Numbered from the stretch's first letter, positions 35,382 through 45,546 are shown. The stretch is 59,182 bases of DNA from Flavobacteriales bacterium (GCA_022402535.1 JAKRSD010000030.1:1-59182), one strand, 5' to 3'. A program made the numbers and translations. The notes: generated by a model from the sequence alone, not told the origin.

Positions 35382-36656
35382 TTATTTCAGATAGGAAATA
35401 AATTTTTGAGCCAGATTTTTTGAGGAATAGGCTTCCAGATTTTTAGGCGAAACAAACAATTTATGTTCTTTATAATCAGCGAATAGTTTTTGAAGAATGG
35501 TTAAGCAATGGGCTTCATCATTTCTGGGAATCAGCTCACCGCTTTGTGTATGTTTAATAAGCTGCGCCAAATCACCTTCGGCATCACCTATGGCCAATAT
35601 AAACCGTTTTGCACCCAAATATTCAAACACCTTACCCGTCAAAATTCCCTTCACATTTCCTGTATCATTAGCCACCAACAACAAAACCGGAGTTTTTCGT
35701 TGAAGCGCAATACTCTCAGCGTGATTTACGTGGGGAATATGCTCCAAAAACATATCTAAATCTGCCTGTTTTATGGAATCAAATACAGACTGATCCACAG
35801 GTCCGACCAATCGGATTTTCAGATGATTTTTCACTTCGGGAAGCACATGAATCAATTTGGATAATGCGGCCCATAAAACTTTTGGATTTCTTGCAGCGGG
35901 CATACTGCCAAAATGTGCAATACAAAATTGTTCATCTACAGGAAAATCGGCTGAGTTAAAATCAGGAAAATCATATCCGTTGGTTACTACATTCACCTGT
36001 TTATCTGCTATTTGACTGAGGCCTTCCGCACAATGATTGCTGATGGTAATTACCTGATCGGCTTCCTGTAACACCTGTTTTTCAAGTATATGGTGTTTGT
36101 TATCCGCTCTTTTTCCGAGCATCAGTTCATCATAAAAATCAATCTGTGTCCAAGGATCTCTAAAATCAGCTACCCAATATATATCCGTTTTGCGTTTCAC
36201 CTTTTTTCCGATCAAATGCATGCTATGGGGTGGTCCTGTAGTAATTAACGTCGTGATTTCAGGATGTTGTTTTAAATACTTAACTAAAAAACGGGACGAC
36301 GGATTAATCCAGAACATACGGGCATCCGGAATAAAAACATTTCCCCTGACCCACATGATAAAACGCTGTTTCCATCCCTGTTTTTTGTCCGTAGTAAAAG
36401 CACCTCCTTTATTGGGATTGTTTTTTTTCCCGAGGTAGCGGTGAGGTTCAAAAATGGGTTTTCGTATAATAATTAAATCATCCGAAACAGACGCATTTAG
36501 ACCATTGTCTATAACAGGCCATTCTCCATTTTCAGGACAATAAACCGTTAATTGCCAGCCGTTTTCTTTAAAATATTTTGAAAAACGCAACCATCGATGC
36601 ACGCCCGGACCAGCCGCCGGAGGCCAATAATACGTTACCAATAGGGCATGTTTCAC
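35382..36656 (-). CDS. GT4-type glycosyltransferase
   Basis: This 424-residue protein begins with YYWPPAAGPGVHRWLRFSKYF, the opening of GT4-like (FucNAc/WbuB-type) transferases with a GT-B fold. WVADFRDPW in the middle and FEYLGAKRFIL with an acidic residue later are also typical. It probably adds one sugar during assembly of the local glycan at the cytoplasmic face. The start is GTG; the preceding yfhO-like gene ends in TAG sharing its G with this GTG (TAGTG), so translation is likely coupled. Confidence 0.88.
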   Translation of the reverse strand: MKHALLVTYYWPPAAGPGVHRWLRFSKYFKENGWQLTVYCPENGEWPVIDNGLNASVSDDLIIIRKPIFEPHRYLGKKNNPNKGGAFTTDKKQGWKQRFIMWVRGNVFIPDARMFWINPSSRFLVKYLKQHPEITTLITTGPPHSMHLIGKKVKRKTDIYWVADFRDPWTQIDFYDELMLGKRADNKHHILEKQVLQEADQVITISNHCAEGLSQIADKQVNVVTNGYDFPDFNSADFPVDEQFCIAHFGSMPAARNPKVLWAALSKLIHVLPEVKNHLKIRLVGPVDQSVFDSIKQADLDMFLEHIPHVNHAESIALQRKTPVLLLVANDTGNVKGILTGKVFEYLGAKRFILAIGDAEGDLAQLIKHTQSGELIPRNDEAHCLTILQKLFADYKEHKLFVSPKNLEAYSSKNLAQKFISYLK

Positions 36657-39184
36657 TATTTATTGTTTTTAATATAAGGAACAGCTTCTTTTATCAGGAA
36701 GCCGAATATTAATAACAATAACAAGGCTGATATAATTCTGGAAACCAACTCATCCTTATGATAAGAAGGCTCAAACGACAATTCCAAGGATTTCGCTCCG
36801 GCAGGTATTTTCACCGCTCTTAATATATAATTGGCTCTGATGATGGGTACTTCATTTCTATCAATATAACAATGCCAGCCTTCCGGATACCAAACTTCAG
36901 AGAAAACAGCCAACCGCTCCGAGGTTGTATTTACATCATAAACCAATTTTTCAGGATGATAAGAATTGAGCACAATTGCCGAATTTGAGTCTGCAGCACT
37001 TATATTCAATGACCCTAATTCCGATTCAAATTTCTTATCAATTACGGCCGTATTTAACGGATTTACGGACAATAAGCCGGACATTTCTTCATCAGCGTTT
37101 TCCACCCATTTTATTTCATTGGGAAACCAAGCATTTCCGTAAGAATAGGGATTTTTAAGAGGACCTGAAGTTGGACTAAGTATAAAGAAGCGTGTATTGA
37201 GCATATTCAAGGTGTGCAACCCGCTCAACAAATTTTCAACAGATTCCTGTGTGGGGGCATTCCCCAAAACCGCATAAATCCTTTCTAATTCAGGAGTTAT
37301 CGCATATTCAATCAGTTCTTGGTACCTTTTTAATTTAGCCCCATGATACCCGCCAATCGATTTGTGATAATAGGATGTGGATGCATCTAAAAACGGACTT
37401 ACCGAGAGATTTGCAACCCGATAATGAATTTCCGGATTCTTCAAAATTGCCTGGTCGGCAACAGAAGGCCTGAAAGCTGTTTCCGTTTTGCTTTCAAAGT
37501 TTTTATCGTTTAAATATCTTCTGTTTACAGAAATTAAATCGAAAGAAATAAATAATAAAAGCCCTGCAGCCAGAATCAATTTATGAAAGTTAAACCTTCC
37601 GTATGCCCAAACTAAAGCACCCGTTAACACGACAAACAATAGAGATCTGAGCACATCCGCTTTAAATACAGCAATACGGGCAGTTTCCAATGCACTTAAA
37701 TATTCGGCACCTACATTTTCGGGAATTCCGGCCTGAACAATTTGGTCCATGATACGCTCATATTCTCCGGTGGCAAAAAACGAATTAAACAGACCGGGAA
37801 TTACATACATACCCACCAAAACCAGCGTTAAACCACCTGAAACAACTAAAAAGAGCTTTTCATAAGTAACTGATTTGATCTCATTGCCCAAAATGGTCAG
37901 GTTTTTCTTAAACATGCCGGGGTTTGCCATCAATGCACCCACCATTAAAAATGCCAAGGCCGGTACAATCATTTCAGGCACAATTAATGAAGAGGCAACG
38001 GCTCTAAATTTATTGTACAGCGGAAAGTAATCTAACATTAAATCGGTGAACCGGGGTACATTTTTCCCCCATGAAACCACCACCAGAAAGGCTCCTGAAA
38101 TAAGCATCGCCCATTTGATGCGATCTTTTACAAAGAAAAAGCTGAGTAAAAACAACAGAAAAACGCCTGCGCCCACATATACAGGACCACCTGTAAAAGG
38201 TTGGTCTCCCCAGTATGAATTCATGCCCTGAACCATCTGTTTTTCTCGGCCTTTCAATGCATCCGTGGCTGTTTTATTTTTTGAAATATCACCGGATTCG
38301 CCTCCTTTGAAATTAGGAATGAGAAAACTCCAGGTTTCACTGATTCCATTGCTCCACTGAGTTACATAATCTCTGTCTAAACCCGCTGTTTTGTTATCCT
38401 GATTGGATGTCATTTCGCTTTTTCCGCGAATACTATACTTGGCATAATTGCTTGTGTTTTTGAGATAAGACCAGCTTCCACCTATGGCCAAAGCAGCCAT
38501 TAGCGCCAGTGCGGCAGAAGCTTTGAAAAAATGGGCTGCCTTATTTTCAATCAGTTGCCCAATGAATTCAGTAATTACAAATGCCAATGCGAGGAAAGCA
38601 AAGTAATAGGTCATTTGAGGATGAGCTGCTTTCAACTCCAAGGCAAAATATAATCCGAATAGGGCCGCACCGACCCAAATATTTCTCCGATAGGCCAAAT
38701 ACATGCCGGCAAACACTCCCGGCAACCAGATAATAGCATCCACTTTGGCATTGTGCCCTGCCGCCAAAATGATAATAAAATAGGTTGAAAACGCAAAAGC
38801 CACTCCTCCTGCCAAGGACACCCAGGGGTCAATGCGCATACAAACCAATAACACAAAAAAGTTGAACATTAAAAATAACAGCAGCGATGCAGGGTGCGGA
38901 AGTACAGAGTATAGTACTTTTTGAACTCCATAAAAAAGGTTGCCGCTGTATTGTGTGGAAACAAGATAAGTAGGCATTCCGCTAAACATGGAATTTGTCC
39001 ATAGAATCTGTTCGCCTTTTTCCTGATAGGTTTTTACTTCCTGTGCAGAACCTTTGTACTGGGCAATATCGAACTGTTTTAGGGATTTACCCTGAGTTAC
39101 CGGCCAGGCATAAAAAACAGAAACAGCCAGAAAAATGATAAAACCTGTAATAAGGGCGATGATGAGTTCTTTATTTGCCTTCAT
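36656..39184 (-). CDS. YfhO-family membrane protein
   Basis: From the ATG at 39184 the product has 842 residues (an in-frame ATG at 39208 would add eight). It has about 13 membrane helices in the first 560 residues, a large extracytoplasmic part and a final helix near the C-terminus, as in YfhO proteins. These are GT-C-like and in Gram-positives are needed for glycosylation of lipoteichoic acid; in Bacteroidota they often sit in glycan loci. The GYHGAKLKRYQELIEYAI segment is conserved in the family. The precise substrate is not known. Confidence 0.88.
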   Translation of the reverse strand: MKANKELIIALITGFIIFLAVSVFYAWPVTQGKSLKQFDIAQYKGSAQEVKTYQEKGEQILWTNSMFSGMPTYLVSTQYSGNLFYGVQKVLYSVLPHPASLLLFLMFNFFVLLVCMRIDPWVSLAGGVAFAFSTYFIIILAAGHNAKVDAIIWLPGVFAGMYLAYRRNIWVGAALFGLYFALELKAAHPQMTYYFAFLALAFVITEFIGQLIENKAAHFFKASAALALMAALAIGGSWSYLKNTSNYAKYSIRGKSEMTSNQDNKTAGLDRDYVTQWSNGISETWSFLIPNFKGGESGDISKNKTATDALKGREKQMVQGMNSYWGDQPFTGGPVYVGAGVFLLFLLSFFFVKDRIKWAMLISGAFLVVVSWGKNVPRFTDLMLDYFPLYNKFRAVASSLIVPEMIVPALAFLMVGALMANPGMFKKNLTILGNEIKSVTYEKLFLVVSGGLTLVLVGMYVIPGLFNSFFATGEYERIMDQIVQAGIPENVGAEYLSALETARIAVFKADVLRSLLFVVLTGALVWAYGRFNFHKLILAAGLLLFISFDLISVNRRYLNDKNFESKTETAFRPSVADQAILKNPEIHYRVANLSVSPFLDASTSYYHKSIGGYHGAKLKRYQELIEYAITPELERIYAVLGNAPTQESVENLLSGLHTLNMLNTRFFILSPTSGPLKNPYSYGNAWFPNEIKWVENADEEMSGLLSVNPLNTAVIDKKFESELGSLNISAADSNSAIVLNSYHPEKLVYDVNTTSERLAVFSEVWYPEGWHCYIDRNEVPIIRANYILRAVKIPAGAKSLELSFEPSYHKDELVSRIISALLLLLIFGFLIKEAVPYIKNNK

Positions 39185-39260
39185 GCTAGAATAGAAATAT
39201 GAAAACAAAGAAAAGAAAAAGTTCCGTTCAATTCCTGACAGCTAATCGGCAATACAGGAG

Positions 39261-39473
39261 TTAGTCCTTGATTTCTTTATAATCTACATAATCGCCTTCT
39301 GTCGATTTAGTTCTTTTTGCAGAAGAATGAGTAGTTACCGGACTTTCTGAGTTTTGTTTCTGGCGTTCGTTCATCTCGGTAACAGCCCTGAAAAACGGAA
39401 CAATTACACGGTTTATAAATCTAAACAGATAATACACCACCAAAATAAAAAACAGCGTTCTCAGAATTCCCAT
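39261..39473 (-). CDS. Small DUF4834-family membrane protein
   Basis: This 70-residue protein has one hydrophobic segment (about residues 5-28), a short polar linker and the terminal GDYVDYKEIKD motif that characterises DUF4834 proteins of Bacteroidota. Function is unknown. It lies between carB and the yfhO-like gene in the same direction, ten bases after the carB stop, so it is probably expressed with carB. Confidence 0.75.
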   Translation of the reverse strand: MGILRTLFFILVVYYLFRFINRVIVPFFRAVTEMNERQKQNSESPVTTHSSAKRTKSTEGDYVDYKEIKD

Positions 39474-39483
39474 AAAGCGCTAT

Positions 39484-42294
39484 TTATTTACTGAGGAAAA
39501 GATTTCGTTGAGAATAAATCTCCCTGAAAAATTTATCGCGCAGGTCTTTAATGAAATAAATCGACTCCCCGGTTGATTTCATCTCCGGTCCAAGTTCTTT
39601 CTGTACATCCGGAAACTTATCGTACGAAAACACAGGAACCTTTATGGCATATCCTTCTAATTGAGGATCATAATTAAAATCCGTAACCTTTGCCTCGCCT
39701 AGCATTACTTTGGTTGCCCAGTTTACATAAGGCTGTCCGTAAGCTTTGGCAATAAAAGGAGCTGTTCTGGAAGCTCTTGGATTGGCCTCAATCACATATA
39801 CTTTATCGTGTTTGATGGCAAACTGCACATTAATCAAACCTTTAACATTTAAGGCTTTCGCAATACGTTCGGTATATTCACGAATTTGGGTGATAACCAA
39901 ATCGCCCAGCGTGAACGAAGGCAATAACGCATAACTATCGCCAGAGTGGACACCTGCAGGCTCCACATGCTCCATAATACCGATAATCATCACATTTTCA
40001 CCGTCGCAGATGGCATCGGCTTCCGCTTCAATGGTGCGTTCCAGAAAATGATCCAACAGCACCCTGTTTCCGGGGAAATGATGAAACAGGTCTATCACAT
40101 GGGCTTCCAGTTCATCGTTGTTAATCACAATTTTCATTTTCTGCCCGCCCAAAACATAAGACGGCCTCACCAATAAAGGAAAGCCCAATTCCTCCGCAAG
40201 TGTAAGTGCCTCATCGGCAGTGGTCACCGTTCCGAATTTAGGATAAGGAATATCCAGCTCTTTCAACAGATTAGAAAAACGGCCTCGATCTTCAGCCAAA
40301 TCCAACGAATCAAACGAAGTACCGATTACTTTTACCCCATATCTGTGGAGTTTTTCAGCCAGTTTCAGAGCGGTTTGTCCGCCCAATTGAACAATTACGC
40401 CTTCGGGATTTTCGAGTTTGATGATATCGTAAATATGTTCCCAGAAAACAGGCTCAAAATACAGTTTATCGGCCGTATTGAAATCGGTAGAAACCGTTTC
40501 GGGATTACAGTTAATCATAATGGTTTCATAACCGCATTCTTTTGCGGCCATAACCCCATGCACACAAGAATAGTCAAACTCTATACCCTGCCCTATCCGG
40601 TTGGGTCCGCTGCCCAAAATCACCACTTTCTTTTTGTCGCTTACGCGACTTTCGTTTTCATCTTCAAAAGTAGAATAGTAATAGGGTGTTAATGCCTCAA
40701 ATTCAGCCGCACAGGTGTCTACCAATTTATATACCCGTTGAATTTTCAGCTCTTCGCGTTTTTTATACACATCGCTTTCCAGACAGTTGAGCAAGTGAGC
40801 AATCTGCCGGTCGCCATATCCTTTTTGTTTAGCCGTGTAAAGCAATTCACGTGGCAAGGTGTCTATCGTGTATTCACTGATCGTATTTTCGATTTGCACC
40901 AATTCTTCAATCTGGTGCAAAAACCATTTATCAATTTTGGTCGCTTTAAAAATGCTGGATATCGGAATACCAAGCTTTATGGCATCGTAAACATGAAATA
41001 CACGGTTCCAGCTCGGATTTTCTAAGCTATGTACTATTTCATCGCGGTTACTGAGCTCTCTGCCGTCGGCGCCTAAACCGTTTCTGCCGATTTCGAGAGA
41101 CTGACAGGCTTTCTGAAGGGCCTCCTGAAAAGAGCGGCCGATCCCCATCACTTCGCCCACCGATTTCATCTGAAAACCTAAACGGCGATTTGTGCCTTTG
41201 AATTTATCAAAATTCCATCTGGGGATTTTTACGATTACATAATCAAGCGTAGGTTCAAAAAGAGCCGAAGTGCCTGTGATGGGATTCTTAAGTTCGTTCA
41301 GATGATATCCCAGCGCCAGCTTAGAAGCGATTTTTGCAATCGGATATCCGGTGGCTTTGGATGCCAATGCGGATGAACGGGACACCCGGGGATTAATTTC
41401 TATGGCAACAATATCTTCGGTTTCGGGGTCTACGGCAAACTGCACGTTACAGCCGCCCGCAAAATTACCGATGCTGCGCATCATTCTGATGGCAAGATTA
41501 CGCATTTCCTCAAATACGGTATCGCTGAGTGTCATAGCGGGAGCCACGGTAATACTGTCACCGGTATGAACCCCCATCGGATCAAAGTTTTCAATGGTAC
41601 AGATAATCACCACATTATCGTTAGAATCGCGGAGTAACTCCAGCTCATATTCTTTCCACCCCATCAGGGCTTTGTCGATCAACACCTCATGAATGGGCGA
41701 ACAATGTAAACCGTGAGAAAGGGCCGCATCAAAATCTTCTCTTTTAAAAACTACGGCGCCTCCGGTTCCTCCGAGCGTGAAAGAAGGACGAATAACCAGC
41801 GGGAAGCCGATACGTTGGGCAATTTCTTTCCCTTCCAAAAAACTGTTGGCGGTTTCTGCCGGAGCCACTCCTACTCCGATTTCGCCCATGAGCTGCCGAA
41901 AAAGTTCGCGATTTTCAGTGGTTTCAATGGCTTTTACATCTACCCCGATCATGCGCACACCATATTCCTTCCATATGCCCATTTCTTCGCACTGAATCGC
42001 CAGATTTAATGCCGTCTGACCGCCCATGGTAGGCAATACGGCATCAATCTTCTGCTCTTTCAATATCTGAATGATGCTTTCTGGTTCCAGCGGCAACAGA
42101 TATACATGATCGGCCGTTACCGGGTCCGTCATTATAGTGGCCGGATTGCTGTTAATCAGCGAAACAGTCACTCCTTCTTCGCGAAGGGAGCGGGCGGCCT
42201 GTGAACCTGAGTAATCGAATTCGCATGCCTGACCAATAATAATGGGTCCGCTGCCGATAATAAGTACATGTTTGATGCTGTTGTCGCGAGGCAT
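39484..42294 (-). CDS. carB: Carbamoyl-phosphate synthase large subunit without the allosteric domain
   Basis: CarB makes carbamoyl phosphate for pyrimidines and arginine from bicarbonate, ammonia and two ATP. The chain has both ATP-grasp halves: first IIGSGPIIIGQACEFDYSG with GGTGG near residue 176, second ILGSGPNRIGQGIEFDYSC near residue 560. At 936 residues it is about 135 shorter than E. coli CarB and ends right after GPEMKSTGESIYFIKDL, so the C-terminal MGS domain that binds UMP, IMP and ornithine is missing. Shorter CarB proteins are common in Bacteroidota. carA is not adjacent. Confidence 0.96.
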   Translation of the reverse strand: MPRDNSIKHVLIIGSGPIIIGQACEFDYSGSQAARSLREEGVTVSLINSNPATIMTDPVTADHVYLLPLEPESIIQILKEQKIDAVLPTMGGQTALNLAIQCEEMGIWKEYGVRMIGVDVKAIETTENRELFRQLMGEIGVGVAPAETANSFLEGKEIAQRIGFPLVIRPSFTLGGTGGAVVFKREDFDAALSHGLHCSPIHEVLIDKALMGWKEYELELLRDSNDNVVIICTIENFDPMGVHTGDSITVAPAMTLSDTVFEEMRNLAIRMMRSIGNFAGGCNVQFAVDPETEDIVAIEINPRVSRSSALASKATGYPIAKIASKLALGYHLNELKNPITGTSALFEPTLDYVIVKIPRWNFDKFKGTNRRLGFQMKSVGEVMGIGRSFQEALQKACQSLEIGRNGLGADGRELSNRDEIVHSLENPSWNRVFHVYDAIKLGIPISSIFKATKIDKWFLHQIEELVQIENTISEYTIDTLPRELLYTAKQKGYGDRQIAHLLNCLESDVYKKREELKIQRVYKLVDTCAAEFEALTPYYYSTFEDENESRVSDKKKVVILGSGPNRIGQGIEFDYSCVHGVMAAKECGYETIMINCNPETVSTDFNTADKLYFEPVFWEHIYDIIKLENPEGVIVQLGGQTALKLAEKLHRYGVKVIGTSFDSLDLAEDRGRFSNLLKELDIPYPKFGTVTTADEALTLAEELGFPLLVRPSYVLGGQKMKIVINNDELEAHVIDLFHHFPGNRVLLDHFLERTIEAEADAICDGENVMIIGIMEHVEPAGVHSGDSYALLPSFTLGDLVITQIREYTERIAKALNVKGLINVQFAIKHDKVYVIEANPRASRTAPFIAKAYGQPYVNWATKVMLGEAKVTDFNYDPQLEGYAIKVPVFSYDKFPDVQKELGPEMKSTGESIYFIKDLRDKFFREIYSQRNLFLSK

Positions 42295-42687
42295 TTGGAA
42301 GTGATTTTTGCGGGGGCGAAGGTAGGCATTTTTCCCCTTATCCGCTTCGGAACTGACTTTGCCACACTAAATAATAATTCACAATTAAAACATTATATAT
42401 TACTACATATCAACATATTACACTAAACACATTTTAAAAGTTAACAAAATCACACATTGTCCATCAAAAAAATATTGAATTGAATATCAGGGATAAAAGC
42501 GGTGATGGTAAAAAACATCTTGACCTATAAAAGAGTTTGAAATACTTTCGCATCAGAATCAAAAAAAATATCAAATCCCTTCCCCGATATTGATTTTTTG
42601 ATTTAACCAAAGTCTCCATCACCGATTCACAGAAATGTCAGGATGTTCGTTTGGCATCTTGCCCAAAATGGTGAAATAATTACGCAT
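42295..42687. other. 393-base intergenic region between carB and the lipoprotein gene
   Basis: AT-rich and without a credible gene. It serves as the divergent control region for carB (left) and the lipoprotein (right). A 9-bp inverted repeat, CGGTGATGG at 42500-42508 and CCATCACCG at 42616-42624, brackets its right half, and TACTTTCG near 42543 is a weak -7 candidate. Nothing else stands out. Confidence 0.5.
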
Positions 42688-43608
42688 ATGAATATATACA
42701 AAGCCGCCGGGCCAGCTATGGGCATTGGCATGTTTCTTCTCTTTTCTTGTGGCAAAATCAACAAGAATGATAACTTGATCTCCGAATCCATATCGGTTAC
42801 AAATGCTTATGAAAGCAATCCGAATTATCACATTCCGCTTTTTAAAGAAAAACTGAAAACGCCGGATAAATCCTCAGAAGAGTTTTATTCGATTAAATCA
42901 GCCGAATGGATTGTTGAAGCAATCATCAATTATGACAACCCATTGAATACCGATGAGTATACTGACACATTAATCCATTTTTCATACGTTAAGCATCATG
43001 AAAATGCGATGTATTTCAACACATCAGAATTATCTGCTTTATACCTTCAAACGGAATCTGAAATTTCAATTCGCAAGGGAAATACAAGTGTAGTGGGTTT
43101 TGATTTAAGATTAAACAAAATCGGTGACTCCACCGAAGTCAAAGGGTTAATCTTGGGCAGAACCGTACCTTCTGGCACATCAGCAGAATCTATGTTGTTT
43201 GACAATAGTGACTGGTGGCCCCAACAAGGTAAATGTAACGGGCAAAATCCAACGGTATCTACTCCCACAAAGCTTGAAAATGCCGTAAAAACACAATTTC
43301 CGGTATTTGAAGGGGATTACTACACCAATCTGCAAACGGTTTATGTGAACACCTGGGACATTATAGATCCTAATTTTAACAATGACCTTCGGCTATATTT
43401 TGGGCAAAACAATGCCTGCATCAGTAATGCGGAAATGGTCGGTTTTTATAATAAGTCCTTCAACATCATTAATCATTTTAAACCTTCACAAAAAGTATTT
43501 AAAAACTGGTTGGTCCTTTTTGATTATTCCGGAACCGGAAATGTGGTTCTATGGTTTTATCACATTACCTATGGAAATAAGCATAACATAAACGATCCTG
43601 TTCAATAA
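42688..43608 (+). CDS. Lipoprotein of unknown function
   Basis: From the ATG at 42688 the product has 306 residues with a short hydrophobic core and the lipobox FLLFSC, followed by GKINKND. An in-frame ATG at 42643 would put 15 polar residues ahead of the signal and is less likely. The mature part is about 290 residues, rich in Asn, Ser, Tyr and Trp, with four or more Cys including WWPQQGKCNGQNPT. I do not recognise a domain. It probably faces the periplasm or cell surface; it stands alone, with no obvious partner. Confidence 0.72.
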   Translation: MNIYKAAGPAMGIGMFLLFSCGKINKNDNLISESISVTNAYESNPNYHIPLFKEKLKTPDKSSEEFYSIKSAEWIVEAIINYDNPLNTDEYTDTLIHFSYVKHHENAMYFNTSELSALYLQTESEISIRKGNTSVVGFDLRLNKIGDSTEVKGLILGRTVPSGTSAESMLFDNSDWWPQQGKCNGQNPTVSTPTKLENAVKTQFPVFEGDYYTNLQTVYVNTWDIIDPNFNNDLRLYFGQNNACISNAEMVGFYNKSFNIINHFKPSQKVFKNWLVLFDYSGTGNVVLWFYHITYGNKHNINDPVQ

Positions 43609-43679
43609 GATATAAAGACATTGGGTTAAACCGCTGCTTTTTTATCACTTAATGATACTTTAGCGTCCAAATTAACTCC

Positions 43680-44420
43680 ATGAGCACGGAACAACTGGTT
43701 CTTTTTATCTTGCTGGCCTTACTGGCAGAAGTATTGGGTACGGTTGGCGGATTCGGATCTTCCATGCTTTTTGTACCCTTGGCCGGTTTTTTCATGGATT
43801 TTCAGTCTGTTTTGGGCATTACCGCGCTCTTTCATGTTTCCAGTAATCTGAGTAAAATTCTGCTTTTTCGAAAAGGGATTGACAAAAAACTTGTATTGTA
43901 CCTTGGCATACCTGCCGTATTGCTGGTAATCACCGGGGCTTTTGTAAGCAAATATCTGCAACCCGTTTATCTCGAAGCCGGCTTAGCGGTATTTCTGATT
44001 TCGCTGAGTTTAATTTTGCTTATCAAGCAAAACTGGGCAATCTCGCCCACAAAAACCAATGCCGCATTGGGTGGTGTGCTCAGCGGATTTGTTGCCGGTC
44101 TTCTGGGAACCGGAGGCGCTATAAGGGGCTTGGTGATGGCAGCCTTTAACCTGAAAATGGAAGTGTTCATTGCTACATCGGCTTTAATCGATTTGGCTAT
44201 TGATGCGAGCCGGAGTGTGGTGTATGTGTATAACGGTTATGTTCACCGCCACGATTTATATCTGGTGCCTATTTTGATCGGGGTGAGTATTGCAGGAACC
44301 TGGATCGGTAAGAAAATACTAAGCAGGGTTTCTGAAGCCCAATTCAAAAAAATTGTATTGATACTGGTTCTCATCACGGGCGTTTCAGCACTTTATAAAG
44401 TAGCTACCGTATTTCTATAA
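43680..44420 (+). CDS. TauE/SafE-family membrane permease
   Basis: This 246-residue protein has about eight membrane helices and two GGxxGS-like and GLLGTGGA motifs at the starts of its two repeats, which are the signature of the TauE/SafE (UPF0721) family. Members export sulfite, sulfoacetate or other small organic anions across the inner membrane. No sulfur-metabolism gene is nearby, so the substrate cannot be assigned. A TACTTTAG sequence about 20 bases before the ATG may be its -7 box. It ends 18 bases from the convergent patatin gene. Confidence 0.9.
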   Translation: MSTEQLVLFILLALLAEVLGTVGGFGSSMLFVPLAGFFMDFQSVLGITALFHVSSNLSKILLFRKGIDKKLVLYLGIPAVLLVITGAFVSKYLQPVYLEAGLAVFLISLSLILLIKQNWAISPTKTNAALGGVLSGFVAGLLGTGGAIRGLVMAAFNLKMEVFIATSALIDLAIDASRSVVYVYNGYVHRHDLYLVPILIGVSIAGTWIGKKILSRVSEAQFKKIVLILVLITGVSALYKVATVFL

Positions 44421-44438
44421 ATCACCAAAGATTACTCT

Positions 44439-45455
44439 TTATTCAGCCAAGAGATTATCTATCACTTTTTCGATAACCGCATCATGCTCACTTACATAAT
44501 TCAACCCTGCTTCTCTAAGAGCATTCATATTTTCCGTTGAAGCATTATCCATGGCTGAAACGGCATTGTATAAGCCCGGTTCGATTCTGACATAACCATC
44601 TTTATTGCCACCGGCTTCAAATAATTTCCCCAACTGATAAGATACAGTTTCTGAATTACCCGACATCATGATATCAATGACAGGCTGTATCCACTGAGCC
44701 ATTCCATAGCCTTTTACTTTATCATAGGGATAAGGCTCTTTTACCGAGCCGGTACCCAACGAAAGCATATACATATCTTTGGAAATAGGCAATTCTATAC
44801 CCGAAAAATTCAAACTTCGCACCTCGGCGTAGGCACACATGGCAGGATTATTGGCAAAAACGCCCCCGTCAATCAACGGAAACGAAACCCCCAATTTTGA
44901 AGAAAGTAAGGCAGTTTCAAAATAAGTGGGAGCCGCTCCCGTAGCCTGAGCCACTTCCTTTACCAAAAAATCGTGCGATTCTCTTTTTCGGGCGTCATGC
45001 TGGGTAAAAAACTTGGCTTTACGACTTTTGATATCATACGCCGTAATAAGGCAGGGTTTCAGCAAATCGCTGAGATATAAATTCCCAAAATGTTCGTCCA
45101 ATACTTTTTTAAGTGCTTCATTCGGATATTTTTCATCCAGCAGACCACCGGCCGTACGCAATTTATGCCAAGTATTGCGGTCAAATATCTCACCGCCTCT
45201 TTTAAGGTACAGATCAACCACTTCATTCATATCGTAGCGCGGACGTTCAGGATTTTCTGACGAGGGAGCTAACATGGCTAATGCCAATATTCCTCCGGTG
45301 CTGGTTCCTGCTACAAAATCAAAATAATCGACCAGCCTTGCTGATGGGTTTTCCAGCCTTTTTTGCAGGCGTTCTTCAATTTGTTGCAATATGGTTCCGG
45401 GAATGATACCACGGATTCCGCCTCCGTCTATAGATAAAATTCTGACTTTTGACAT
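44439..45455 (-). CDS. Patatin-like phospholipase (CapV-like layout)
   Basis: The start is set at 45455 (338 residues), since SKVRILSIDGGGIRG is the conserved opening; the frame extends to 45503. Patatins hydrolyse acyl chains using a Ser-Asp dyad: oxyanion loop GGGIRG (11-16), nucleophile Ser52 in GTSTG and Asp196 in DGG. The order and length match the CapV/patatin group, whose best-studied members are CBASS effectors, but no nucleotidyltransferase gene is adjacent, so a housekeeping lipid-turnover role is equally possible. It is divergent from an alpha/beta hydrolase gene. Confidence 0.87.
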   Translation of the reverse strand: MSKVRILSIDGGGIRGIIPGTILQQIEERLQKRLENPSARLVDYFDFVAGTSTGGILALAMLAPSSENPERPRYDMNEVVDLYLKRGGEIFDRNTWHKLRTAGGLLDEKYPNEALKKVLDEHFGNLYLSDLLKPCLITAYDIKSRKAKFFTQHDARKRESHDFLVKEVAQATGAAPTYFETALLSSKLGVSFPLIDGGVFANNPAMCAYAEVRSLNFSGIELPISKDMYMLSLGTGSVKEPYPYDKVKGYGMAQWIQPVIDIMMSGNSETVSYQLGKLFEAGGNKDGYVRIEPGLYNAVSAMDNASTENMNALREAGLNYVSEHDAVIEKVIDNLLAE

Positions 45456-45546
45456 ATTACATGCTCTGTTTAAATTGAGTTCAATGTTACGCATTACTTT
45501 CAAAGGTTAAAACAGGGATTTTCCTGAAAAGAAACAGCAGATAATC

